NCBI GenBank assembly: GCA_904501885.1
Contig: CAJGCP010000012.1
Location: 1-59,039, forward strand
DNA from: an uncultured Acetatifactor sp.
GTDB lineage: Bacteria > Bacillota > Clostridia > Lachnospirales > Lachnospiraceae
DNA: 59,039 nucleotides
Reading direction: 5' to 3'
Shown here: positions 50,909 to 59,039 of the stretch, piece by piece
How positions within the stretch are numbered: position 1 is the stretch's first letter
Layout of the letters: every line of letters starts with the position of its first letter
The notes under the pieces: model-generated
Databases searched by the model: none
Told to the model about the DNA's origin: nothing
Seen by the model: the letters and a program-made list of their open reading frames with translations, nothing else
Position numbers and translations under genes: made by a program

Positions 50909-51532
50909 TTAGCTGTTCTTCATCACAATCAAATCGATGCAATCGCCCACATGTTCGCAGGCATCTGCGCAGGCCTCCAGACGATCGAAAATCTTGCGCC
51001 AGGAAATGATGTCCAATACATCTGTGAACTTAGAATTCAGCAACTGCGTATAATCCACATAGAGAATATCACACTCCTCTTCCACGCGATTCAGGTCCAC
51101 CACCATCTTCAGAAGCTTGTCCGGTTTCTTGAAATTAGAAAACTCTGCGACCATTTCTGTCATCAGAGTGCAGCACTCTACAATCTTTTTCGCAAATGTG
51201 ACTGCTTCGGGAAGCATTTCCTTTACATTATACATGAAGAATACCTGCAACACTTCCTCAATCGCATCGGAAACCTCATCAATACTCTGGCTGATCATAG
51301 ATAAATCTTCTCTGTCCACAGGAGTTACAAAGGCCTTTGCAAGCGCTGCGGTCATCTCATGCTTTTTAATATCTCCACTGTGTTCATATTCATGCATGAT
51401 TTGAAGCATACCTCTTAAGCCCTCATACTTGTAGTCAGACAGACACTGTGCCAAATATTCAGCTGCCTTACAAGAGTATTCTGTTGCCTGTATTAAGTTT
51501 TCAAAATAAAAACGATCCGCTTTAGATGCCAT
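50909..51532 (-). CDS. PhoU-like DUF47 protein, partner of the Pit transporter
   Basis: 207-aa all-helical protein of the DUF47/TIGR00153 type (HEYEHSGDIKKHEMTAALAKAF, shown in part as YEHSGDIKKHEM; ADACEHVGDCIDLIVMK). Such proteins sit next to Pit transporters and are thought to modulate them. ATG follows AAGGAGA; 51 bases after the transporter gene. Confidence 0.92.
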   Translation of the reverse strand: MASKADRFYFENLIQATEYSCKAAEYLAQCLSDYKYEGLRGMLQIMHEYEHSGDIKKHEMTAALAKAFVTPVDREDLSMISQSIDEVSDAIEEVLQVFFMYNVKEMLPEAVTFAKKIVECCTLMTEMVAEFSNFKKPDKLLKMVVDLNRVEEECDILYVDYTQLLNSKFTDVLDIISWRKIFDRLEACADACEHVGDCIDLIVMKNS

Positions 51533-51583
51533 ATTTCTTCTCTCCTTCTATGTGAATAGTTTTATTTTTCAAATGATTTAATT

Positions 51584-52636
51584 TTAGAAAATCCATATAA
51601 ATAACTTTGTCATTAAGAAACCAATGAATCCACACCCCGGGAAGGTAAGTACCCAAGTTAGACACATTTCCTTCACCACACCTAAGTTGATGGCCTTGAT
51701 GCTTTTCACTGCGCCAACGCCCATGATTGCTGTTGTTTTTGCATGGGTCGTAGAAACCGGCAAACTAAGCAAAGAACATAACAGCAAGGAAGTGGATGCA
51801 GATAAGTCTGCAGAGAATCCCTGATATTTTTCCAGTTTTACCATATCCATGCCCACAGACTTAATAATCTTCTTGCCGCCAATGGCAGTACCTAACGCCA
51901 TAATCACTGCACACAAGATCATTATCCATGCTTCCGGCTTTAAGTCAGAAGGTATGCTTTGGCCCTGTGACATAAATAAACACAGAATAATAATACCCAT
52001 GAATTTCTGTCCGTCCTGTGCACCATGCATAAATGCTGAATATGCCGCACCAAAAATCTGCGCATACTTGAAAATCGGTTCTGTCTTACGCCTCTCCACA
52101 TGATAAAAGGCTTTCGTCACAATTTTACATACCAGCCAGCCCAAGCCGAAGCCCAAGGTGACTGAAATCACAATACCATACAGTACCTTTATCCACTCTG
52201 CACCATTGACACCCTGAAAACTTCCGTGCAGTGCGATGGCGCTTCCTGACAGACCCGCAATCAAAGCATGACTCTCACTGGTAGGAATTCCGAAAAAGAA
52301 GGCCGCTGTTGCCCAAGTCACAATAGCAAACATGGCTGCACTCAGGGCAATCGTTGCTGTATTCGGATCATTACCAAAGTTTACCATTTTTGTTATTGTC
52401 TCTGCCACCTTGGGGCTGAGCAGAGTCATCACATAGACTCCCAAAAAATTAAATACTGCAGCCATTATAATTGCAGCTCTGGCAGACATACATCTGGTTA
52501 CTACACAGGTCGCAATTGCATTGGGTGCATCCGTCCATCCATTTACCAGGATAACTCCTAAAGTTAGGAATACTGCCACCATCAATAGGGGATTTTGTAC
52601 CATTTGTCCCCAAAAATAAGACAGTGATAAATCCAT
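51584..52636 (-). CDS. pit: Inorganic phosphate transporter, PiT family
   Basis: Ion-coupled low-affinity phosphate permease, 350 aa, about ten spans. Both PiT repeats are visible: GWTDAPNAIATCVVTR near residue 40 and VSTTHAKTTAIMGVG near 300, plus GIPTSESHALIAGL. ATG 52636 follows GGAGGT; own promoter upstream. Confidence 0.95.
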   Translation of the reverse strand: MDLSLSYFWGQMVQNPLLMVAVFLTLGVILVNGWTDAPNAIATCVVTRCMSARAAIIMAAVFNFLGVYVMTLLSPKVAETITKMVNFGNDPNTATIALSAAMFAIVTWATAAFFFGIPTSESHALIAGLSGSAIALHGSFQGVNGAEWIKVLYGIVISVTLGFGLGWLVCKIVTKAFYHVERRKTEPIFKYAQIFGAAYSAFMHGAQDGQKFMGIIILCLFMSQGQSIPSDLKPEAWIMILCAVIMALGTAIGGKKIIKSVGMDMVKLEKYQGFSADLSASTSLLLCSLLSLPVSTTHAKTTAIMGVGAVKSIKAINLGVVKEMCLTWVLTFPGCGFIGFLMTKLFIWIF

Positions 52637-52667
52637 ATCGTTTACCTCCAAAATTTACTCCGAGTTT

Positions 52668-52697
52668 AGTATATCATACGAAATTACTGATGTACAA
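52668..52697 (-). promoter_or_regulatory. Promoter of the pit operon
   Basis: Minus strand: -35 TTGTAC, 18-base spacer, extended -10 TGATATACT. Confidence 0.65.
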
Positions 52698-52764
52698 GAA
52701 GTTTATCTTGCAATCTCCTCATTTTCTCATTCAAAGTGCCTCATTTTTACCTCATTTCTTGTTC

Positions 52765-52793
52765 TTGAATTCTTTCTCTTTGTGTACTATAAT
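52765..52793 (+). promoter_or_regulatory. Promoter of mntP
   Basis: -35 TTGAAT, 17-base spacer, -10 TATAAT, 36 bases before the ATG. The short leader leaves no room for the manganese riboswitch seen upstream of many mntP genes. Confidence 0.75.
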
Positions 52794-52829
52794 AATTCTC
52801 AATTCGACATTTTTTCAATAGGAGGAACT

Positions 52830-53402
52830 ATGGTTATTGCAGAACTTTTGGTATTAGCCGTGGGCTTAAGTATGGATGCCTTTGCTGTCTCCATATGCAA
52901 GGGGCTCTCCGTCACCAAGACCAACTTTAAACAGATGGCCAAATGTGGTCTGTGGTTCGGCGGATTCCAGGCACTGATGCCCTTAATTGGGTTTTATTTA
53001 GGAAATCTGTTTGCCGATTACATTAAAGCAGTGGATCACTGGATTGCTTTTTTGCTACTTGCCCTCATTGGTGCCAATATGCTGAAGGATGCTTTTGGCG
53101 AAGAATGTGAATGTTGCAACGAAAAGAATGCCGATTTTTCTGTGAAAACTATGTTTACGATGGCAATTGCCACATCCATTGACGCACTGATGGTAGGTGT
53201 ATCCCTGGCAATGGCAGGGAACGTGAATATTTGGATGGCGGTGGCGTTCATCGGCGTTATCACCTGCATACTCTCCGGCTTCGGGGTAAAAGTGGGTGGC
53301 ATCTTCGGAAACCGTTTTGGCGGGAAGGCACAAATTGTCGGAGGTGTTCTCCTAATACTGCTTGGCATAAAGATTCTGTTAGAACATCTGGGTATTTTAT
53401 AA
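52830..53402 (+). CDS. mntP: Manganese efflux pump MntP
   Basis: Six-span exporter of Mn2+, 190 aa. The two repeats carry the family Asp motifs: GLSMDAFAVSICKGL (about 12-26) and ATSIDALMVGVSLAM (about 110-124). ATG 52830 lies just after AGGAGG; the longer frame crosses the -10 box. Single-gene unit. Confidence 0.95.
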   Translation: MVIAELLVLAVGLSMDAFAVSICKGLSVTKTNFKQMAKCGLWFGGFQALMPLIGFYLGNLFADYIKAVDHWIAFLLLALIGANMLKDAFGEECECCNEKNADFSVKTMFTMAIATSIDALMVGVSLAMAGNVNIWMAVAFIGVITCILSGFGVKVGGIFGNRFGGKAQIVGGVLLILLGIKILLEHLGIL

Positions 53403-53445
53403 ATCCATCAAAAAGTAGGGTTATGGGACAAAATATCAATGCACA

Positions 53446-53482
53446 AAAAAACCTCATTTCATATGATTGAAATGAGGTTTTA
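53446..53482. terminator. Bidirectional terminator between mntP and the membrane-protein gene
   Basis: Perfect 14-bp stem AAAACCTCATTTCA/TGAAATGAGGTTTT with a 6-base loop; A-run and T-run on the two sides serve both convergent genes. Confidence 0.85.
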
Positions 53483-53507
53483 TATTATCCTTTATCCAAA
53501 TCTGCAA

Positions 53508-53999
53508 TTATTTCTTTGCAAACTTCTTCTTGATTGTCAATACAAGGGACAGAACGGAAACTGCGGTCAACACTACGCTCACTGCCAAGTGGATATACCA
53601 CATACTTCCCATCTGCATCACTTTCTGTGTCAGGAACTGAAGGTCACCAAAAACGCCAACCACCAGGGAGAATAATATCATCCACTCATTCTTAAAGATA
53701 AGAATCATAATAACGGAGGTAACACCTAAAGCCAACACCAATGCAGCTTCAGTAATGAAATCATTTACCTTAGGCTTAGCAATGTCAAGAGTCTCTCCGA
53801 AATCCTTCGTCAATTCTCTGCAGTTAAAAGGCAACCAAACATACTCTGCAATAGAAGCGGTTGTCTCATATGTAGTCTCAACACCATCTACCTTCTCGGT
53901 CTTCTCGTAGCTCCAAAAAGGAACAAACTGCAATGCTATCAGCACAACAACCAATGCAACCGCTGCCAAATTAAAAACTTTAACATGATTCTTCAACAT
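53508..53999 (-). CDS. Small integral membrane protein of unknown function
   Basis: 163 aa with four predicted spans (about 9-28, 83-102, 104-122, 133-155). Between the first two is an external loop with KVDGVETTYETTASIAEYVWLP (start shown as KVDGVETTYETT). The C-terminus is basic (KKKFAKK), suggesting both ends inside. GGAGGA precedes the ATG and a consensus promoter lies upstream, so it is a real gene. No family recognised. Confidence 0.75.
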   Translation of the reverse strand: MLKNHVKVFNLAAVALVVVLIALQFVPFWSYEKTEKVDGVETTYETTASIAEYVWLPFNCRELTKDFGETLDIAKPKVNDFITEAALVLALGVTSVIMILIFKNEWMILFSLVVGVFGDLQFLTQKVMQMGSMWYIHLAVSVVLTAVSVLSLVLTIKKKFAKK

Positions 54000-54059
54000 A
54001 TCTGTACTTCCTCCAACAATTATATATTTATTGTAATAGCAAGTTAGAACACTTCATAC

Positions 54060-54089
54060 ATAATACCCCGAGAAACCCTCCACTGTCAA
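54060..54089 (-). promoter_or_regulatory. Promoter of the small membrane-protein gene
   Basis: Minus strand: consensus -35 TTGACA, 18-base spacer, -10 TATTAT; leader about 55 bases. Confidence 0.7.
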
Positions 54090-54155
54090 TACCTTCGCAC
54101 AACTTTTTACATTTTAAATGTCTGATATCTACCTCTCCAAATAGATTGTTGCTGT

Positions 54156-54983
54156 TCACATTGATTTACGCAAACTTGAGGGTGAAACACCCATTATTTT
54201 GCGGAAGGTACGCGAAAAATAACTTATCTCCTTAAACCCACAGGCAAAACAAGCATCTGTAACGTTGGCGCCTTTATGTAATTTCTTTGCGGCGTTTTCA
54301 CATCGTACCATATTAAGGAATGTAACAAATGTAAGGCCTGTCACCTTTTTGAATTCACGCGAAAAATAGTAAACGCTGAATCCTGCCACATCTGCCACTT
54401 CCTGCAGAGTTATAGGCTTCATATAATTATTTCTAACATATAAAATCGCTTTTTTAATTTCCTCTGTTGCCGAAACCGATATTTTGTTCGAGTTTCGAGA
54501 TATATGGTTAGAACACATATATAAAAGAAATTCCAGCACATAGGTTCTGGCTTTAAGGCTTTGAAAATCACATTCTTCCATACAGGCATTAAAAGCTTTA
54601 CGGTAATATTCGCAAGTCTTACTGTCGCTAATTTTAGAAGAAAATTTAAAATTCTCGATGTCTATGCCGTTTTCTTTGCAAAATGCAACATCAATAATTA
54701 AACAATCATAATTAATACCACTTCCATCTCTACAAGAAAAACTGTGTGGCGCATTTGGATTTATGCAAATTATATCATTAGGGCAAAAATCTATCTTTTC
54801 TGCATCTGCCAAAACTTCTCCTCTGCCGGTTTTACACATTAAAAATTCAGGATTTTCGTGCCAATGTACTCCTGTATGAATAGTGCCGCCGCACAATTTA
54901 TCTTCATGATATATAAATGGCAACTCCTGACTCTTATATTTTTTATAAGAATGTCTCTCATAAGTGACATTTTCCAAATCCAT
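54156..54983 (-). CDS. AraC-family regulator divergent from the isomerase/oxidoreductase pair
   Basis: 275 aa. N-terminal cupin (GVHWHENPEFLMCKTGRGEV, then NPNAPHSFSC) for effector sensing, C-terminal AraC domain (TLQEVADVAGFSVYYFSREF and VTDACFACGFKEISYFSRTF, then MGVSPSSLR). ATG 54983 directly follows a ribosome site containing eight G in a row. The divergent partner genes are its probable targets. Confidence 0.92.
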   Translation of the reverse strand: MDLENVTYERHSYKKYKSQELPFIYHEDKLCGGTIHTGVHWHENPEFLMCKTGRGEVLADAEKIDFCPNDIICINPNAPHSFSCRDGSGINYDCLIIDVAFCKENGIDIENFKFSSKISDSKTCEYYRKAFNACMEECDFQSLKARTYVLEFLLYMCSNHISRNSNKISVSATEEIKKAILYVRNNYMKPITLQEVADVAGFSVYYFSREFKKVTGLTFVTFLNMVRCENAAKKLHKGANVTDACFACGFKEISYFSRTFRKIMGVSPSSLRKSM

Positions 54984-55105
54984 CACCCCCCCCTCAAAAA
55001 GCAAAATAAGACAAATTTTTGAACAATATATGTTATGGTAGTTGGTTTTAAGTTATTATATAATACAATTACACTAAAAACAATATATTTCTAAGGAGGT
55101 GTTTT

Positions 55106-55960
55106 ATGTACCAATTTCCCATCGGTGTTATGATTAATTCATTTCGCCTTCCATTCGACGAAGCACTTGATGCTGCAGTAAATGTAGGTGCACAGGGTTT
55201 TCAGATGTATGCCGCTTCGGGAGACTACTCCCCCGAGGCCATGACTGCCGAAAAACGCCGTGAGCTTCTCAAAAAGGTTAAGGATAAAGGTCTTATCTTC
55301 TCTGCACTTTGCGGCGACTTGGGTCACGGTTTTGGCAATAAAGAGCTCAACCCCGATTTAATTGAGCGTTCAAAGAGAATTCTTGACCTTGCAAAGGACC
55401 TGGAAACAGATATAGTTACGACACATATTGGTGTTGTACCAAACGACAAGAACCACGAGCGTTATAAAATTATGTCTGAAGCCTGCTTTGAACTCAGCCG
55501 CTACGCTGACAGTATTGGCTCACATTTTGCCATCGAAACAGGCCCCGAAACCAGTGCTGTTTTAAAAGAGTTTTTAGACCAATTAGACTCAACGGGAGTT
55601 GCTGTAAACCTTGACCCCGCCAACCTTGTAATGGTTACAGGTGATGACCCCGTAGGTGCTGTTCATAACCTTAAAGATTATATAGTTCACACCCACGCCA
55701 AGGACGGTATCATGCTCGAGCGCGGCAACCCTGAATGGATTTACGGTATTATTCAGAAACCCGAAGATGTGAAGAACGTACGATTCTTTAAAGAAGTACC
55801 GCTTGGTACCGGTTCGGTTGACTTCCCTGCTTACTTAAAGGCACTGGAAGAAATTGGCTACAAGGGTTACCTTACCATCGAACGCGAGGTGGGTGCTGAA
55901 CCTGCAAAGGACATTGCGTTAGCAGTAGAATTTCTTAATAACATTATAAAGGAGAACTAA
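55106..55960 (+). CDS. Sugar phosphate isomerase/epimerase-like TIM-barrel protein
   Basis: 284 aa of the xylose-isomerase-like TIM-barrel group. Metal-site residues appear as IETGPET (Glu), NLDPANLVM (Asp), HTHAKDG (His, Asp) and LTIEREVG (Glu). Such proteins isomerise or epimerise keto-sugars or inositol derivatives; substrate unknown. AAGGAGG precedes ATG. Two bases separate it from the Gfo/Idh/MocA gene, so they act as a pair. Confidence 0.9.
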   Translation: MYQFPIGVMINSFRLPFDEALDAAVNVGAQGFQMYAASGDYSPEAMTAEKRRELLKKVKDKGLIFSALCGDLGHGFGNKELNPDLIERSKRILDLAKDLETDIVTTHIGVVPNDKNHERYKIMSEACFELSRYADSIGSHFAIETGPETSAVLKEFLDQLDSTGVAVNLDPANLVMVTGDDPVGAVHNLKDYIVHTHAKDGIMLERGNPEWIYGIIQKPEDVKNVRFFKEVPLGTGSVDFPAYLKALEEIGYKGYLTIEREVGAEPAKDIALAVEFLNNIIKEN

Positions 55961-55962
55961 TT

Positions 55963-57024
55963 ATGGCTAAATTAAAAGTAGGTGTAATCGGTGTAGGTGC
56001 TATTTCAGGAGCCCATATCGGTGCTTACATGAAAAATCCTGATGTTGAGCTTTGCGCTTTTTGTGATATTAATGAAGAGCGTCTGAAAGCCAAGGGCGAG
56101 AAGTATGGTGTTACACATCTTTACACAGATGTTGAAGAGATGCTAAAGAATGAAAAGTTAGACGCTGTAAGCGTTTGCACCTGGAACTGCGCTCATGCAA
56201 AATGTTCTATTGCCGCTTTGAATGCAGGTGTCAACGTTCTTTGCGAAAAGCCTATGGCTATGAATGCCAAGGAAGCGGAAGAAATGAAAGCTGCCGCCGA
56301 GAGAAGCGGTAAACTTTTAATGATTGGATTCGTTCGTCGTTACGGTAATGATATGGATGTTCTCCAGGATTTCATCAAGGAAGATTTCTTCGGTGATATG
56401 TATTATGCAAAAGCAAACTATATTCGCCGCAACGGCAACCCGGGTGGTTGGTTCTGTGACAAATCACGCTCAGGCGGCGGACCCTTAATTGACCTGGGAG
56501 TTCATGTCATCGACTTTGTACGCTATGCTTTAGGTAATCCTAAACCCGTATCTGTATATGCCGCTACATTTGAAAAGTTAGGCGACCGCCGCAATTTAAA
56601 AACTCCAAAGGGGTATGTTTGTGCCGACCACAAGCCCGATGAGATTTGCGACGTTGAGGATCTTGCAACCGCTCTTATCCGTTTTGATAATGGTGCTGTG
56701 CTTAATGTTGAAACAAGTTTCAGCCTTAACGTTTCCGAAGACCGTGGTATAATTGAGTTTTACGGCGAAAAGGGCGGTGCTAAAATCGACCCCGAACTAA
56801 AACTCTACACCGAAATGAACGGATATATGACCGATATTTCATTAAAAGCGCAAACGGCTCTTAGCTTTGATGGCCTTTTCGCTAAAGAAATCAACCACTA
56901 TGTTGAATGTGTACTGGGCACTTCCGAATGCCGTTCCCCTGCGGAAGACGGAATAGAGCTTATGCGCATTCTTGATGCCGCTTACGAATCTGCAAAGCAG
57001 GGTCACGAAGTGGTTATTGGTTAA
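55963..57024 (+). CDS. Gfo/Idh/MocA-family oxidoreductase
   Basis: 353-aa NAD(P)-dependent sugar or inositol dehydrogenase. Rossmann start VGVIGVGAISGAH, the cofactor Glu-Lys-Pro in LCEKPMAM (about 95) and the catalytic-domain GGGPLIDLGVHVIDFVRY with the active His. Coupled to the TIM-barrel gene and divergent from an AraC regulator; together they probably oxidise and then isomerise one imported sugar or cyclitol. Confidence 0.93.
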   Translation: MAKLKVGVIGVGAISGAHIGAYMKNPDVELCAFCDINEERLKAKGEKYGVTHLYTDVEEMLKNEKLDAVSVCTWNCAHAKCSIAALNAGVNVLCEKPMAMNAKEAEEMKAAAERSGKLLMIGFVRRYGNDMDVLQDFIKEDFFGDMYYAKANYIRRNGNPGGWFCDKSRSGGGPLIDLGVHVIDFVRYALGNPKPVSVYAATFEKLGDRRNLKTPKGYVCADHKPDEICDVEDLATALIRFDNGAVLNVETSFSLNVSEDRGIIEFYGEKGGAKIDPELKLYTEMNGYMTDISLKAQTALSFDGLFAKEINHYVECVLGTSECRSPAEDGIELMRILDAAYESAKQGHEVVIG

Positions 57025-57069
57025 GAGCGCTACCCTTTAAATCTTTTAAGAAAACATATTAAATAAAAC

Positions 57070-57099
57070 ATCCGCCCTTCAACAGGGCGGATATTTTTT
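57070..57099 (+). terminator. Terminator of the isomerase/oxidoreductase pair
   Basis: Perfect 9-bp stem ATCCGCCCT/AGGGCGGAT with a 5-base loop, followed by ATTTTTT. Confidence 0.9.
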
Positions 57100-57133
57100 G
57101 CTGTTAAATATTTATTTTTTCGTAATATAGGAC

Positions 57134-58456
57134 TTACTCGTCTCCCGTTGCCTTACCTACCAAAAGGTTGGTCACGATACCAAGAATCAATGCACATGCG
57201 ATGGAAGTCAAGGTAACCTTACCAAAGGAAACACTCAAACCACCGATACCGGTAATCAGGATAGTGGAAACCACGAACAGGTTCTTGCTCTGTCCCAAAT
57301 CCACCTTCTGTACCATCTTCAAACCGCTGACAGCAATGAAACCGTACAATGCAGTACATACACCACCCATAACACAGTTAGGAATGGATGCCAGGAAGGT
57401 TACGAAAGGACCAAAGAAAGAAATTACCATACACATAATGGCAGCTGTAGTAATGGTAACAACAGACGCATTGCGGGTAATCGCCACACAACCAACGGAC
57501 TCGCCGTAAGTGGTATTAGGACATCCACCGAAGAAAGCACCCGCCATGGAACCAACACCATCACCAAGCAAGGTACGATGCAAACCGGGCTCTTCCAACA
57601 AATCCTGACCGATGATACTGGACAAGTTCTTATGGTCAGCGATATGCTCAGCAAATACTACCATAGCAACAGGCACATATGCCACAGCTACAGTAGCGAT
57701 GAATGCAGGATCGATATCCTTCACGCCTGCAGCCAACTGCATGAATGTAAACGCAGGCACCTTAAACGCACTCATATTTGCAAATACAGAGAAATCAATA
57801 ACCTGCAAAGCTGCATTCTCAGTAGCAATACCGATCACGGTAAAGATGGTAGCTACAACATAGCCAACCAGGATACCCAAAACGAAGGGAATCAATTTCA
57901 TCATCTTCTTGCCGTATACGGAGAACAAAATAACTGCAAACAATGTAACCAGACCGCAAATCAATGCCACATAGGGGCTACATCCAGCCACTCTACCGGT
58001 ACTCAAATCTCCCACTGCATTGCCTGCCAGGGAAAGTCCGATAATTGCTACGGTAGGTCCGATAACCACAGGAGGCATCAATTTATTAATCCACTGTACG
58101 CCAACCAACTTAACAACAATTGCGATAACCACATAAACAAGACCTGCCAATGCAGCACCCACAATCAAGCCTACATAACCTGCAGACACGGAAGCCGCGC
58201 CGCCAAACGCTGCGCTCATGGAACCCAAGAACGCGAAGGATGAACCCAAGTAAACAGGGCTCTTAAAACGGGTAAACAACTGATAAACAATCGTACCCAC
58301 GCCGGCACCAAACAGTGCAGCGGACTGATCCATACCATTGCCGATGATTGCGGGAACGGCGATGGTTGCTGCCAAAATCGCCAACACCTGCTGCAATGCA
58401 AAAATCAGCAACTGAGGAAATTTTGGTTTGTCATTGATGTCATAAACCAAATTCAT
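57134..58456 (-). CDS. uraA: Uracil permease (NCS2/UraA type)
   Basis: Proton-coupled uracil (possibly xanthine) importer, 440 aa, fourteen-helix NCS2 fold. Substrate-site signatures FAEHIADHKNLSSIIG and GGCPNTTYGESVG are intact. GGAGGTG precedes the ATG. It has its own promoter and no room for a PyrR-type attenuator in the leader of about 25 bases. Confidence 0.95.
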   Translation of the reverse strand: MNLVYDINDKPKFPQLLIFALQQVLAILAATIAVPAIIGNGMDQSAALFGAGVGTIVYQLFTRFKSPVYLGSSFAFLGSMSAAFGGAASVSAGYVGLIVGAALAGLVYVVIAIVVKLVGVQWINKLMPPVVIGPTVAIIGLSLAGNAVGDLSTGRVAGCSPYVALICGLVTLFAVILFSVYGKKMMKLIPFVLGILVGYVVATIFTVIGIATENAALQVIDFSVFANMSAFKVPAFTFMQLAAGVKDIDPAFIATVAVAYVPVAMVVFAEHIADHKNLSSIIGQDLLEEPGLHRTLLGDGVGSMAGAFFGGCPNTTYGESVGCVAITRNASVVTITTAAIMCMVISFFGPFVTFLASIPNCVMGGVCTALYGFIAVSGLKMVQKVDLGQSKNLFVVSTILITGIGGLSVSFGKVTLTSIACALILGIVTNLLVGKATGDE

Positions 58457-58486
58457 AGAACACCTCCATAATGTGTATTTTAGTAA

Positions 58487-58515
58487 ATTATAGCACCCGC
58501 TTGTCGTAAAAGCAA
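58487..58515 (-). promoter_or_regulatory. Promoter of the uracil permease gene
   Basis: Minus strand: -35 TTGCTT, 17-base spacer, -10 TATAAT. Confidence 0.7.
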
Positions 58516-58544
58516 GAAATATATCTATATCTTGTGTCGAAATA

Positions 58545-58580
58545 TAAAAATAACCCCCACCAATAGTGATGGGGGTTATA
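58545..58580 (-). terminator. Terminator of ppdK
   Basis: Stem AACCCCCA/TGGGGGTT with an inner CA/TG pair (58552-58577), followed on the minus strand by ATTTTTAT. Confidence 0.85.
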
Positions 58581-58589
58581 AATCAACAA

Positions 58590-59039
58590 TTATTTACCGG
58601 CAATTGCAGCCTGTGCAGCAGCCAATCTTGCGATAGGCACACGGAAAGGTGAACAGGACACATAGTCCAAACCAATCTTGTGGCAGAACTCTACGGAAGT
58701 AGGATCTCCACCGTGCTCTCCACAGATACCTACATGAAGTTTATCGTTTACGGGCTTACCAAGCTTAATGGACATTTCCATCAACTTACCAACACCGGTC
58801 TGATCCAACTTAGCGAAGGGATCGTTCTCGAAAATCTTGTTGTCATAGTAAGCATCCAGGAACTTACCTGCGTCGTCACGGGAGAAACCGTAAGTCATCT
58901 GAGTCAAGTCGTTGGTACCGAAGCAGAAGAAATCAGCTTCCTTAGCGATCTCATCAGCGGTCAGACATGCTCTGGGGATCTCCATCATGGTACCTACTTC
59001 GTACTCAAGCTCTACGCCTGCTGCTGCGATTTCAGCGTC
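58590..59039 (-). CDS. ppdK: Pyruvate, phosphate dikinase, C-terminal part (5' end outside window)
   Basis: Reversible conversion of pyruvate, ATP and phosphate to PEP, AMP and PPi. The frame is open to the window end; the first visible residues are DAEIAAAGVELEYEVGT, continuing to MMEIPRACLTADEIAKEA. FGTNDLTQMTYGFSRDD and the catalytic-Cys loop HVGICGEHGGDP mark the pyruvate-binding domain. About 149 of roughly 870 residues are present. Confidence 0.95.
   Translation of the reverse strand, partial: DAEIAAAGVELEYEVGTMMEIPRACLTADEIAKEADFFCFGTNDLTQMTYGFSRDDAGKFLDAYYDNKIFENDPFAKLDQTGVGKLMEMSIKLGKPVNDKLHVGICGEHGGDPTSVEFCHKIGLDYVSCSPFRVPIARLAAAQAAIAGK

Noticed and set aside
52718..52756. Four CTCATT repeats before mntP
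   Set aside because: Spacings of 8, 14 and 11 bases are irregular and the motif is short and pyrimidine-rich; chance is likely.
52698..52829. Manganese (yybP-ykoY) riboswitch before mntP
   Set aside because: The promoter lies only 36 bases before the ATG and the region lacks the conserved riboswitch loops.
58457..58486. PyrR-type attenuator or purine/uracil riboswitch in the uraA leader
   Set aside because: The leader is about 25-30 bases and has no hairpin pair.

Overview
The window looks like chromosome of an anaerobic, endospore-forming Clostridia member, most likely Lachnospiraceae-like. Evidence: a complete spoIIIAA-AH operon plus spoIVB; a glycyl radical enzyme with its radical-SAM activator; diaminopimelate dehydrogenase; ABC sugar importers without their own ATPase genes; AGGAGG-type ribosome sites and conventional -35/-10 promoters. 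No rRNA, tRNA, CRISPR array, IS element or phage gene was seen. Both ends cut genes (a GNAT acetyltransferase on the left, pyruvate phosphate dikinase on the right). No gene-free gap exceeds 300 bases.

Left third (1-22.7 kb), accessory metabolism. A maltodextrin operon (binding protein, MalF, MalG, LacI-type regulator, MalQ) runs leftward from one promoter with a LacI-type operator just after its -10. Next is an unusual locus: a glycyl radical enzyme, its activase, a TAXI-type TRAP transporter and a divergent AraC regulator. An LplABC-type sugar importer follows, preceded by a membrane-bound AraC sensor. A PlsC-like/PAP2 pair probably acts on membrane lipids, and an MFS transporter converges on it.

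Middle (22.7-29.4 kb), a carbohydrate locus. It holds an unfamiliar 669-aa protein, an SDR dehydrogenase, a GH16 glycosidase without signal peptide, a galactonate-dehydratase-like enolase superfamily enzyme, an UlaG-like metallo-hydrolase and an AraC regulator. Dehydrogenase, lactonase and sugar-acid dehydratase together would make an oxidative, non-phosphorylating sugar route. A BrnQ scrap and a tyrosine-phosphatase lipoprotein follow.

Core block (31-50 kb): spoIVB; the operon asp23-nusB-xseA-xseB-ispA-dxs-tlyA-nadK-argR-recN; deoB-prfC; and spoIIIAA-AH. prfC (release factor 3) carries an in-frame UGA in a readthrough-prone UGA-C context.

Right end (50-59 kb): ddh with a phosphate transporter and its PhoU-like partner, the manganese exporter mntP, a small membrane protein, an AraC regulator divergent from a sugar isomerase/Gfo-Idh-MocA oxidoreductase pair, a uracil permease and the 3' end of ppdK.

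Best candidates for undescribed biology are the glycyl radical enzyme locus (the enzyme lacks the usual Cys-x-Glu pair), the oxidative sugar locus, and the interrupted prfC.
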